Origin: Deferribacteraceae bacterium UBA6793
GTDB taxonomy: Bacteria > Chrysiogenota > Deferribacteres > Deferribacterales > Geovibrionaceae
DNA length: 64,000 nucleotides
Assembly: GCA_002452405.1 (NCBI GenBank)
Contig: DKFP01000009.1
Location: 93,266-157,265, forward strand
Direction: 5' to 3'
A model generated the notes under the pieces. It did not search any database and was not told the origin of the DNA. It saw only the letters and a program-made list of their open reading frames with translations. This document shows, piece by piece, positions 8,204-15,708 of this stretch (position 1 is the stretch's first letter; each line of letters begins with the position of its first letter). A program made the translations under genes and the position numbers.

Positions 8204-9844
8204 ATGTCAGAAGTTATCATCGTCGGTCACAAAAATCCAGACAGCGACTCCGTATGCTCCGCGTTCAGCTATGCACAGCTGAAAAACCGTCTGAACGACG
8301 GCGCAAGATACACCCCGGCCCGCTGCGGGAATATAAACAAACAGACAAGATTTATATTTGAGCGTTTCGGCGCTGAAGTGCCTAAATTCATAAGCGACGT
8401 CTACCCGAAAGTTAAAGACGTTATGACCCATAAAGTTATAGCCATTGACGAAAACGACCCCATTAAAGGAGTTCTGCGCAATATCGAGGAACTGAAAATA
8501 CGCATCACACCCGTCACCACCGGCGGCGTGAAACTATGCGGAGTAATAAGCATCCTTGAGATCGCCCACTTCTTCACACCGGAAGACCCGTCAAAACGCC
8601 CCGAATACCTCTTCCGCGGCTCGAACTTTGAAAAATCAGTCAAAGGTTATACACACATAAGAGGCGAAAAGGACGAGTTCAGCGCCGGATTCATGGTTGG
8701 CGCAATGCCCTACGAACGTTTTGTGGAGCGCATGGAAGCTGTTGACAAAAAACGCACCATCCTCATTGTCGGCAAAAGACGCGACATTATAGAATACGCC
8801 GTCCAGAACGAACTTCCCGCAATCGTGCTCACAGGTATGCGCGGCGAGCAGGACATAGATTTTGATTTCTCCGATTTCACAGGCTGGGTCTATGTCTCCG
8901 AACTGGACACAGCGGAAACCCTGCGCAACCTTCAACTAAGCATCCCCGCCAAAGCGTTCATGACAACCGACATCCCTGAACTCTCCGCCGACGATTATCT
9001 GGAATCTGCAAGCTCGACACTTATGAGCGTTGACCATAAAGGACTTCCCGTTACGAACGACGGCAGACTGATAGGTATCCTCACTCGTTCCGATATCATC
9101 AAAAAGGCTCAGAAAGAACTTATCCTGATGGACCACAACGAGCTATCACAGGCTGTTGACGGAGCCGAAGCGGCCCGCATAGTAGAAATTGTTGACCACC
9201 ACAGGCTCGGCACAATAAAAACCAAAACACCCATACATTTCTTCGCAAAGCCGGTAGGCAGCACATGCACCCTTGTGTATCAGCTTTTTAAGATAAGCGG
9301 AGAAACTCCGGACAAGACTACCGCATCCATCCTTCTTTCAGGTATTCTTTCAGACACAATTATCCTGAAATCACCGACCACAACGCAACAGGATGAACAG
9401 GCGGTCAAAGAACTGGCAGAGCTGGCGGAGCTTGACTTCAGACAGTATGGCGTAGAGATGTTCTCGTCCACAGACAGTCTGAAATCCAGAGAGCCGAGAG
9501 ATATCCTCGGAACCGATTTCAAGGTGTTCAACGAATACGGAATGTCTGTCGGAATCGGTCAGGTGGAGGTTGTCAACCTTGAAGAGCTGGAAGATACCCA
9601 GGAAGCGCTTTTCAATGTCATAGACGATGTGAAAAAGGAGAAGGGGCTCAACTGGTGTATGCTGCTCGTTACGGATATCATAAAGGAGGAATCTGTGCTT
9701 CTGACAAGCGGTCATGAGGTGGCGGAAAAACTTCTTGCATATAAATCAACAGCGCCGAAAAGATTTTTCCTTCCCGACGTTCTTTCCAGAAAGAAACAGC
9801 TTCTGCCTGAGATACTCAGGGTTCTTGAGGAGCTTACCGCCTAG
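8204..9844 (+). CDS. ppaC: Family II (Mn-dependent) inorganic pyrophosphatase with CBS and DRTGG domains
   Basis: Hydrolyses pyrophosphate to phosphate in the cytoplasm. The 546-residue protein has the family II layout interrupted by a regulatory insert. An N-terminal DHH part (GHKNPDSDS, His9, Asp13, Asp15) is followed by CBS1, a DRTGG domain at about 150-250 and CBS2. The DHH domain then continues with DHH at 331-333 and SDTIILKSPT, and a DHHA2 domain ends the protein. CBS-pyrophosphatases of this type are inhibited or activated by adenine nucleotides, and those with DRTGG also respond to diadenosine polyphosphates (family knowledge). GAGG precedes the ATG. The TAG stop falls at the border of a MITE-like element, described as a finding. 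Confidence 0.95.
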   Translation: MSEVIIVGHKNPDSDSVCSAFSYAQLKNRLNDGARYTPARCGNINKQTRFIFERFGAEVPKFISDVYPKVKDVMTHKVIAIDENDPIKGVLRNIEELKIRITPVTTGGVKLCGVISILEIAHFFTPEDPSKRPEYLFRGSNFEKSVKGYTHIRGEKDEFSAGFMVGAMPYERFVERMEAVDKKRTILIVGKRRDIIEYAVQNELPAIVLTGMRGEQDIDFDFSDFTGWVYVSELDTAETLRNLQLSIPAKAFMTTDIPELSADDYLESASSTLMSVDHKGLPVTNDGRLIGILTRSDIIKKAQKELILMDHNELSQAVDGAEAARIVEIVDHHRLGTIKTKTPIHFFAKPVGSTCTLVYQLFKISGETPDKTTASILLSGILSDTIILKSPTTTQQDEQAVKELAELAELDFRQYGVEMFSSTDSLKSREPRDILGTDFKVFNEYGMSVGIGQVEVVNLEELEDTQEALFNVIDDVKKEKGLNWCMLLVTDIIKEESVLLTSGHEVAEKLLAYKSTAPKRFFLPDVLSRKKQLLPEILRVLEELTA

Positions 9845-10005
9845 TGCGTATCTCATACCTGATGACGCATTTATGTTAAAACGAGATCGTTTTAGCCTTT
9901 GACCAGTGTCGCTCCGCTTCTCGCGCAGACGGAATAAAAATCACGTCTCTGCGAACCCTGCAAGGGTGAAGCAGTCTCGTATTTATTTATGAAATTGAAG
10001 CTCTA
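9841..10005. mobile_element. MITE-like element C1 between convergent genes
   Basis: The left end CTAGTGCGTATCTCAT and the right end (complement CTTAGAGCTTCAATTTCAT) match the inverted ends of the other copies. The core GAGATCG...CTTCTCGCGCAGACGG AATAAAAATCA CGTCTCTGCGAACC...GGTGAAGCAGTCTCG is shared with copies near 13974, 25000, 26910 and 39280. TA dinucleotides flank both ends. Each border TAG is the stop codon of the adjacent gene. Confidence 0.8.
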
Positions 10006-11613
10006 AGATTTCTGATACGGCAGACTTAGGGTCATAACGGTGCCCACAGGCATCGAAGCGGCTGTGAGTCTGCCGTTCATATGCTGTTCCACGATCACCT
10101 TCGACATATAAAGCCCGATTCCGGAACCGCCCGTTTTCGTTGTGAAATAGGGGTCGAACATCTTTTCCGCTATCTCGCCGTCAATGCCGCATCCGTTGTC
10201 TGTTATGTAAATATTCAGCGTGTCCCCGACCTCTTCCACTTTGATGGAAATTTTGCCGTCGTTCGAGTTTTTTTCTATGATAGCATCAACCGCATTATTG
10301 ATTATGTTTATTATAACCTGCTTAAACTCAGCCGGGACGCCTTTCAGCCTGAGAAAATCGTTACCTTCAAGCACCTGCCGGATATCGGTTTCATCCGCAC
10401 GGAGAACTTTTTCAGCAGAAAAACAGCTGAAATCCATAGCCACATTGCTGTTTTTCATCCTCGCACTTTGAAGGGATATAACCTCCGCAAGCATCCTGAA
10501 CACGGAGAAATTCTCCTCGTCCTGACCGGAACGGAAAAAACTGCTCAGATCATCCATGGTCTTTGAAATGGTCTTTATGAGCGCCATGGAGTCGTTTGTA
10601 AGGTCTTTTATGTACGCCTCGTCAAGTTCGCCGGCGTTGTAAGCGTCTTCAAGGTCTTCTATATTTATACCGAGGGCGGAAAGTGGCTGCCTCCACTGGT
10701 GGGCGATGGCGCTTATCATCTGTCCCATGGCAAGAAACCGTGACTGCTCAAAAATTATCTGCTCGTTCTTCTTCCTCTTGTCCGTCTCTTCAACAACCGC
10801 TTTCGCAAGCTCAAGGTTGACCGTTTCGAGCTCTTTCTGCTTGTCCATCAGCTGCTTTTCAGCTTCCATCTTCTCCGTTATATCGTGGAAAATATGGACA
10901 ATGCTGCCGGATGGAAGCCTGTAAAGATAGCTGTTGAACCAGCCGCGGATCATATCGTCCTCATAGTACATTTTATCGGCTTTAAGAGGCTGTCCGGTCT
11001 GCTGCACCTGATTGATAGACTCCAGAAAGCCATATTTCAGAGCGTTTTTGTATATTGCAGTTACCGGTCTTGATATCAGGTCGGTCCTTTCCCGCCTCAA
11101 AAGAGTGCAGGCGGTGTTGTTGACATCGGTGAAAATATATTTGCTGCCGAACTCGATGAGGTCGTATATGGCAACACCGCTGGACATATTATTGAATAGT
11201 TCGCGATATTTAAGCTCACTCTCCTTAACGGAGGTGTCGGTTTTGAATTTGTGCAGTGCAAGCTCAATTGTGGTTTGAAGGGTCGATTCGTCTATTGGTG
11301 CGTATATGTAGCCATAGTGATTGGTTTTCATGGTCTGGTACAATGTGCGGCTGTTTATGGCTTCGGTGTAATAAATAACGGGTACTCCGAATTCCGCCTG
11401 AACCAGAGATGCTTTCGCTATTATATTCTTGTCCGCATTCACGGTCATATCTACAATGAGAACGTCCGGCATGTAGGATTTCACAGCGGCATTAAGGTCG
11501 TCCGTTCTGAAATTCACCATCTTGACGGCGTACATAAGCCCTTTCAGGGCATTCTCAAGTATTCCGGTGGAGCCGGATTTCGCCTCCACAATAATAACGT
11601 TTCTGCTTTTCAT
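10003..11613 (-). CDS. Soluble sensor histidine kinase with pseudo-receiver and PAS domains
   Basis: A 536-residue kinase without membrane segments. Residues 1-125 form a receiver-like fold with the phosphoacceptor-position Asp55 (LIVDMTV). The N-terminal acidic pair of a true receiver is replaced (VIIVEAKSG), so phosphotransfer is doubtful. A PAS domain spans about 135-255, followed by a coiled coil. The HisKA-type dimerisation region has AHQWRQP with the phospho-His at 305. The HATPase has N-box NIINNAVDAI, DNGCGI and GGSGIGLY. It follows the STAS gene by 59 nt on the same strand, which links it to the partner-switching pair. The stop codon TAG lies in the end of a MITE-like element. The cognate regulator may be the REC domain of the divergent PP2C protein. 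Confidence 0.9.
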   Translation of the reverse strand: MKSRNVIIVEAKSGSTGILENALKGLMYAVKMVNFRTDDLNAAVKSYMPDVLIVDMTVNADKNIIAKASLVQAEFGVPVIYYTEAINSRTLYQTMKTNHYGYIYAPIDESTLQTTIELALHKFKTDTSVKESELKYRELFNNMSSGVAIYDLIEFGSKYIFTDVNNTACTLLRRERTDLISRPVTAIYKNALKYGFLESINQVQQTGQPLKADKMYYEDDMIRGWFNSYLYRLPSGSIVHIFHDITEKMEAEKQLMDKQKELETVNLELAKAVVEETDKRKKNEQIIFEQSRFLAMGQMISAIAHQWRQPLSALGINIEDLEDAYNAGELDEAYIKDLTNDSMALIKTISKTMDDLSSFFRSGQDEENFSVFRMLAEVISLQSARMKNSNVAMDFSCFSAEKVLRADETDIRQVLEGNDFLRLKGVPAEFKQVIINIINNAVDAIIEKNSNDGKISIKVEEVGDTLNIYITDNGCGIDGEIAEKMFDPYFTTKTGGSGIGLYMSKVIVEQHMNGRLTAASMPVGTVMTLSLPYQKS

Positions 11614-11672
11614 ATCATCCCGGTTTAGCCTATAAAAGCGTCAATAACAATAACAAAATGAGAATCTGAATT

Positions 11673-11975
11673 TTAAAGACTATCGATGTGTCGCACATTG
11701 AACAGTTTTATAAGATTAAGATCCTCAAGCAGACTGTAAAGTCTGTTGTCATGCACCAGAAGCGACAGGTTTATGCCGTCTCTGTGGATTATCTTCGTAA
11801 AAAAACCGATTATGGCAGATGTGATGGTCATTGAATCGGTTATTTCTATAATAAGCGCTTTCTCACCAGTGGCGATGAAGCCAAGCACAGCATTTTTTAT
11901 ATCGGTGTAGTTTTCTATGGTCTTAACCTCACCGCTCAGCAGCATTGTATTTTTATTAGGAAATTCTATGTGCAT
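11673..11975 (-). CDS. STAS-domain protein (anti-sigma factor antagonist-like)
   Basis: A 100-residue single-domain protein resembling RsbV/SpoIIAA/HsbA. It has an N-terminal strand pair, then a strand-loop EITDSMTITSAIIGFF where Ser53 sits at the phosphorylation position of STAS antagonists, and a C-terminal helix and strand. A reading frame continues upstream to 12200 but would overlap the divergent gene. GGAG lies 8 nt before the ATG at 11975, so I take that start. It is divergent from the REC-PP2C-HATPase gene and followed by a histidine kinase. The expected role is as the phosphorylated/dephosphorylated switch protein controlled by that phosphatase/kinase. The final target is unknown. 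Confidence 0.85.
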   Translation of the reverse strand: MHIEFPNKNTMLLSGEVKTIENYTDIKNAVLGFIATGEKALIIEITDSMTITSAIIGFFTKIIHRDGINLSLLVHDNRLYSLLEDLNLIKLFNVRHIDSL

Positions 11976-12087
11976 CTTCTGCTCCTGAAAACTGAGAACC
12001 ATTTTATTTTGATTTTTTCTCTTTGTTATTATAAACTGAAACTGATAGAAATTCATCAAAATAAAATTGTCAGCCCGACGGATACTT

Positions 12088-13776
12088 ATGAACGAAATAA
12101 ACATTATGACCGACCTTATGCGGGAACTGGTGGTTCTCTGCGTTGATGACGAACCCCTTGCTCTCGAATATCTCGGAGCCAAACTTGCAAGAAAGTTCAA
12201 ATCCGTCTTGAAAGCATCTGACGGTACTGAGGGACTGGAAATGTTCCTCGCTTATGAGCCTGATCTTGTTATAACCGACAACAGAATGGGTTTTATGGAC
12301 GGTATCGACATGATAAAGGAGATACGCAAGTCCAATCAGGACGTGCCGATCATCCTCGTTACGGCGTATACGGAAAAGGACGCCCTTGTCGAAGCCATCA
12401 ACAACAACGTCACCCAGTTCCTTTCAAAACCTATAGACACAAAAAAGCTGAATCAGGCAATCGAAAAATCAATGCAGTCGTTTGTGAACCAGAAACTGCA
12501 GGAAAAGAACCTTAAACAGGAACTGGAACTTCTGAAATATCAAGAAAAATATCACTCTCAACAGGAACTTAACGCATTCAAAAAGGAACTGAGCCTGATA
12601 CAGAACGACCTGTTCCTCGAAAAATTCGGGCTTAAAAACACATACGGCGACGAATACAGCGTTTATCTGAACATCTTTTACAAACCGCTGGACATACTCA
12701 GCGGCGACATATACTCCATACGCAGACTGGACGACGGTTCGCTGTTCATCTTCCTCGCCGATTCCATGGGAAAGGGTCTCTCAGCATCGGTAACATCCAT
12801 CCTCACCTCCGCATATATGAACCACATCATAGATACGGAACGCGAGGTGGTCACGGGTCCGCTGAAAAACTCGGTGCAGATATTCAATAACTATATCAGA
12901 GGTATACTTCTCGACGACGAGATACTCTCCATAACTTTTCTGCGGATAGATTTTGCCGGCGAAACTATGGAGATAGCAAGTTTCAGCTCGCCTCCTGTCT
13001 ATGCGAAACACAGAGACGGCACGGTTGATACGATAAAATGCAATAATCCGCCTCTGACGAAATACATGACAGACTTCCGCACAGACGAATACAACATAAA
13101 GGACGTGCTCGGCATTATGGCTATCACCGACGGACTTTACGAATGTAAAAGCCATGAAGGCGAAACCATGGTGGATAAGGTGACGGAAGGCTACGAAGTG
13201 TGCGCCATGAAGACAGATTTCCACAAATACGTCGGCAGCTTCATGGAAACGCCTGAAGACGATATTTCATGCATCCATATACTGAAAATCGACGAACAGA
13301 TTGAGGACGCGCGGGAATTTAAATTCCGTTCTTGCCTGAAAAACGTCGGAAAAGCTATTGAATGGGCTGAAGAATGCTTCACAGAGATGCAGAGCGACTT
13401 TGAAACAATGAACATGCTCACCCTTGCCTTTACGGAAATGGTCATGAACTCGTTCGAGCATTCCGTTCTTGAGCTGGACAACAGACAGAAATATATGATG
13501 ATAAACCAGGGCGTTTACGACGACTTCATCGCCGCCGCCGATTCAGATAAAATGATAAAGACCACCATAGGCATACAAAAGCTGTGGAACAAAAAAGCCA
13601 TCATGATAAAGATTGAGGATGAAGGCACCGGATTTAACCCGCATATTCTGAAAACATGGATGTATGACCGCGAAAAGAGCGACGGCAAAGGTATAAAGAT
13701 ATCACGACGTATCACCGACGAAATATATTACGCCAAAGGCGGCAGGGAATCCATTATCATCAGAGTCCTCGACTGA
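12088..13776 (+). CDS. REC-PP2C-HATPase protein: response-regulated phosphatase/kinase (HsbR/RsbU-RsbW-like)
   Basis: A 562-residue protein. The receiver domain at about 14-130 has the acidic pair Asp20-Asp21, phosphoacceptor Asp64 (LVITDNRM) and the conserved Lys in FLSKP. A coiled-coil linker leads to a PP2C/SpoIIE-type phosphatase domain at about 190-400, with GDIYS and ADSMGKGLSAS metal-binding motifs. The C-terminal RsbW-like HATPase at about 420-560 has EMVMNSFEH, EDEGTGF and GKGIKISRR. The same polypeptide could therefore both dephosphorylate and phosphorylate a STAS antagonist, which is encoded divergently. P. aeruginosa HsbR has the same order of domains (family knowledge). I prefer ATG 12088 over an in-frame TTG at 12067; ATG 12106 is also possible. 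Confidence 0.92.
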   Translation: MNEINIMTDLMRELVVLCVDDEPLALEYLGAKLARKFKSVLKASDGTEGLEMFLAYEPDLVITDNRMGFMDGIDMIKEIRKSNQDVPIILVTAYTEKDALVEAINNNVTQFLSKPIDTKKLNQAIEKSMQSFVNQKLQEKNLKQELELLKYQEKYHSQQELNAFKKELSLIQNDLFLEKFGLKNTYGDEYSVYLNIFYKPLDILSGDIYSIRRLDDGSLFIFLADSMGKGLSASVTSILTSAYMNHIIDTEREVVTGPLKNSVQIFNNYIRGILLDDEILSITFLRIDFAGETMEIASFSSPPVYAKHRDGTVDTIKCNNPPLTKYMTDFRTDEYNIKDVLGIMAITDGLYECKSHEGETMVDKVTEGYEVCAMKTDFHKYVGSFMETPEDDISCIHILKIDEQIEDAREFKFRSCLKNVGKAIEWAEECFTEMQSDFETMNMLTLAFTEMVMNSFEHSVLELDNRQKYMMINQGVYDDFIAAADSDKMIKTTIGIQKLWNKKAIMIKIEDEGTGFNPHILKTWMYDREKSDGKGIKISRRITDEIYYAKGGRESIIIRVLD

Positions 13777-13784
13777 CAATTCAA

Positions 13785-13932
13785 AAACAGACTGCTTCAC
13801 CCCATGAAGGGGTTCGCAGAGACGAGCTTTCTTTTTCGCGAGGGCTTTTGCCCGAAGCGATCTCAAATTAGGCCTCGCTTTGGAAAAAGGGAGGCTTAGG
13901 CATAATATACGTTATTATTTACGCAAGATACC
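13785..13932. mobile_element. MITE-like element C2, degraded, opposite orientation
   Basis: The core runs in reverse: CAGACTGCTTCACCCC, GGGGTTCGCAGAGACG, then TTTTTCGCGAGGGC and GCCCGAAGCGATCTC. It matches copy C5 in the GAGGGC/GCCCGAAGCGATCTC arm. The outer inverted ends are not recognisable. It lies directly after the REC-PP2C gene and head to head with copy C3. Confidence 0.65.
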
Positions 13933-14106
13933 CTAGAGCATTTTTCATAATTAATGACGCATATAGTTCAATAATCTCAAAATGAGATCGCCTCGTCACT
14001 CCGCTCCTCGCGAAGACAAAATAAAGGTCACGTCTCTGCGAGGAATGAAGTGACGAAGCAGTCTCGTCTTATCTCTATACGACATAACTTGTGAAATATG
14101 CGCTAG
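13933..14106. mobile_element. MITE-like element C3, complete
   Basis: A 174-bp unit. The ends CTAGAGCATTTTTCA (13933-) and the complement of TGAAATATGCGCTAG (-14106) form an imperfect 15-bp inverted repeat, each with a TA next to the GAGC/GCGC. The core GAGATCGCCTCG...CTCCTCGCGAAGACAAAATAAAGGTCACGTCTCTGCGAGG...GAAGCAGTCTCG is conserved. Its right end runs straight into the interior of an A-type palindromic repeat, which suggests insertion there. Confidence 0.8.
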
Positions 14107-14162
14107 TATGTGAGCTGACCCGAGGGAGAACTGACGAAGAGAGCAATGCATATACATCGGTT
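14107..14162. repeat. Palindromic modular repeat, A type, 5' truncated by MITE
   Basis: It begins in the middle of the unit (TATGTGAGC...GAGAACTGACGAAGAGAGCAATGCATATACATCGG). The sequence corresponds to the right half of the complete unit at 14286-14403. The missing left half is replaced by the MITE-like element ending at 14106. Confidence 0.75.
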
Positions 14163-14280
14163 CCGGCGTTTAGATGCGAGCAGTTCAAGGCGGAGGGCGA
14201 AAAATTGTTCGAAGTGTATATAGAAATACACGAGAATGATTTTTTGAACGACAACGAAGAAATGCTACACCAATAAAAAT
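14163..14280. repeat. Palindromic modular repeat, B type
   Basis: CCGGCGTTTAGATGCGAGCAG is followed by the B centre. The centre has TTGTTC...GAACGACAA outer pairing around a GTGTATATAGAAATACAC hairpin. The unit is nearly identical to 14407-14526, but the right end (GAAATGCTACACCAATAAAAA) has decayed. Confidence 0.85.
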
Positions 14281-14285
14281 CGGCT

Positions 14286-14403
14286 CCGGCGTTTAGATGC
14301 GAGCTATACAAGGAAGGGCGACCGAGCGAGCTGCGAGCATACATATTAGTATGTGAGCAGTTCCGAGAGAGAACTGACGAAGAGAGCAACGCATATACAT
14401 CGG
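14286..14403. repeat. Palindromic modular repeat, A type
   Basis: CCGGCGTTTAGATGCGAGC left arm. The A centre has CATACATATTAGTATGTG and AGTTC/GAACT hairpins. The right part is GACGAAGAGAGCAACGCATATACATCGG. It is sandwiched between two B-type units in tandem, all in the same orientation. Confidence 0.85.
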
Positions 14404-14406
14404 TTA

Positions 14407-14526
14407 CGGCGTTTAGATGCGAGCAGTTCAAGGCGGAGGGCGAAAAATTGTTCGAAGTGTATATAGAAATACACGAGAATGATTTTTTGAACGACAACGA
14501 AGAAATGCGACGCATATAAACGCCGG
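14407..14526. repeat. Palindromic modular repeat, B type, complete
   Basis: The outer arms CGGCGTTTAgATGC and GCATaTAAACGCCG pair along about 13 bp with one bulge each side. The centre is the B hairpin (GTGTATATAGAAATACAC inside TTGTTC/GAACGACAA). This is the clearest complete unit of the B type. Confidence 0.88.
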
Positions 14527-14530
14527 AAAA

Positions 14531-14560
14531 GAGAATGGCCGCTTGCTCCGGCGGCCATCA
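14531..14560 (-). terminator. Possible terminator hairpin downstream of DUF4405-like gene
   Basis: ATGGCCGC and GCGGCCAT form a perfect 8-bp stem with an 8-nt loop. It is followed on the minus strand by TCTCTTTTCC. It lies about 115 nt after the stop of the gene ending at 14673. The T run is modest. Confidence 0.5.
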
Positions 14561-14672
14561 ACATAAGGGGACTGTGAGATTAAAACGTAAAACCTGCTGC
14601 TCAATTCAGGGTTTACGCCTGCAACTATAATATACCCGTCGAAAAATAAAACAAGTCATTTCTTTGTTTCAT

Positions 14673-15536
14673 TTATTGCGGTTTTTTGCCAGTATCTATT
14701 ATCGCATAGATTTCAATAGGTGTAAGCGAAGCCTTCTCAGCGGCGTCTCTGAGGGTATCGGTTTCGGAAACTTCCACCGAGTTTTCCGCCAGTCTAACAA
14801 CAGCCTCTTCGGGTGTTATGCCACAGCTTTCCGCCGCCTGAGCTATGGTTTTCATTCCCATTCCACTACCTTGCAGATGCTCATATTTCGACATATCCAC
14901 GGCTTTATCCTCTGCTGACGGTTTATTTTTCTGTCTGGCGGGCAGGATTATTTTATAAAGCTCTGAAGGATTCATGCCGTTCTGCGCTGCGATATCTTTA
15001 AAGCTCGATTCGTTGTCGAATGTAAATCCTTTTTCCTGCATTATCTGCTCAATTTTCCCCATGTCCATGTGCATCCTGTCGGCAAGAACCGGAAGCGAAC
15101 TGAGCTCGGCATGTCCGTAAGGCGGGTTGCCCACGGTATATTCGTAATCGTCTTTATAGTCAGAGAGTGCATTTGTAATTGTGGAAAAAGGGGCGACACC
15201 GTAAAGTGTCCCGAAGAAAACAAGGCATGAAAGTATAAGCCCCGCTGTGGTTTCCGGTGTAAAAACTATCAGCTTTCTGCGCCTGTTTTGCATATAGCTC
15301 ACTATTGCGCCGAAATTCAGCCATACGTGCAACACCATGGAGATAAGAAACAGCATGGAAACGACAGTATGCGTCTGCCCTATGTTATCCTTGTTCAGCC
15401 CGAAAATGTGCCAGTCCACCCAGTAGGCTATCCTGCCGGGAGGCATAATGTAAAGAATAATACCCGTGAAACTGAGCCAGATAAAAGAGAACAGAGCTGT
15501 CATTGAAGTGGTTTTGCGTAACACCTGTTTAATCAT
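14673..15536 (-). CDS. DUF4405-like membrane cytochrome b-type protein with duplicated cytoplasmic helical module
   Basis: A 287-residue protein. Three or four transmembrane helices occupy about the first 120 residues. Histidines lie in or next to them (DWHIFG, QTHTVV, LHVWLNF), the pattern of DUF4405/cytochrome b-like proteins that may bind heme. The soluble C-terminus (about 145-287) holds two related modules of roughly 55 residues. Each has an L..LA...GM or IA..CGI helix pair, then SFKDIAAQNGMNPSELYKIIL or TLRDAAEKASLTPIEIYAIID. I chose ATG 15536 because GAGG precedes it by 9 nt; ATG 15551 has no ribosome site. A sigma-54 promoter lies upstream. Electron transfer or redox sensing is possible, but the function is unknown. 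Confidence 0.75.
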   Translation of the reverse strand: MIKQVLRKTTSMTALFSFIWLSFTGIILYIMPPGRIAYWVDWHIFGLNKDNIGQTHTVVSMLFLISMVLHVWLNFGAIVSYMQNRRRKLIVFTPETTAGLILSCLVFFGTLYGVAPFSTITNALSDYKDDYEYTVGNPPYGHAELSSLPVLADRMHMDMGKIEQIMQEKGFTFDNESSFKDIAAQNGMNPSELYKIILPARQKNKPSAEDKAVDMSKYEHLQGSGMGMKTIAQAAESCGITPEEAVVRLAENSVEVSETDTLRDAAEKASLTPIEIYAIIDTGKKPQ

Positions 15537-15575
15537 TTTTTTGAACCTCATGTGTATTGTATTAACTTATAATGC

Positions 15576-15590
15576 GCAAAAATTGTGCCA
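15576..15590 (-). promoter_or_regulatory. Sigma-54 promoter for DUF4405-like gene
   Basis: The minus strand reads TGGCAC, 5 nt, TTGC with exactly 10 nt between GG and GC, matching the -24/-12 consensus. The expected transcription start near 15564 leaves a leader of about 28 nt containing the GAGG site of the ATG at 15536. Confidence 0.8.
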
Positions 15591-15708
15591 AAAGCAATAT
15601 ATATAGAAACCAATGTATTACATTTATCACCACTGTATCAAATCTGCACACCTGCGCATAATCTGCACAATTTTCTTGTTTCCTGCGCCCGTTGATGTAT
15701 AAAGACAA

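Noticed and set aside
12001..12200. Upstream extension of the STAS gene to 12200
   Set aside because: It would overlap the divergent REC-PP2C gene by more than 100 bp, and the ATG at 11975 has an excellent GGAG site.
14075..14515. A 146-codon open frame on the minus strand rich in Ser and Cys
   Set aside because: It lies entirely in MITE and palindromic repeats, and its protein is repeated because the DNA is repeated. No ribosome site or family resemblance.
14107..14526. CRISPR array or integron attC sites
   Set aside because: The units are ~118 bp tandem repeats without unique spacers. The arm GTTTAGA does not fit the attC GTTRRRY core, and no cassette genes or integrase are present.
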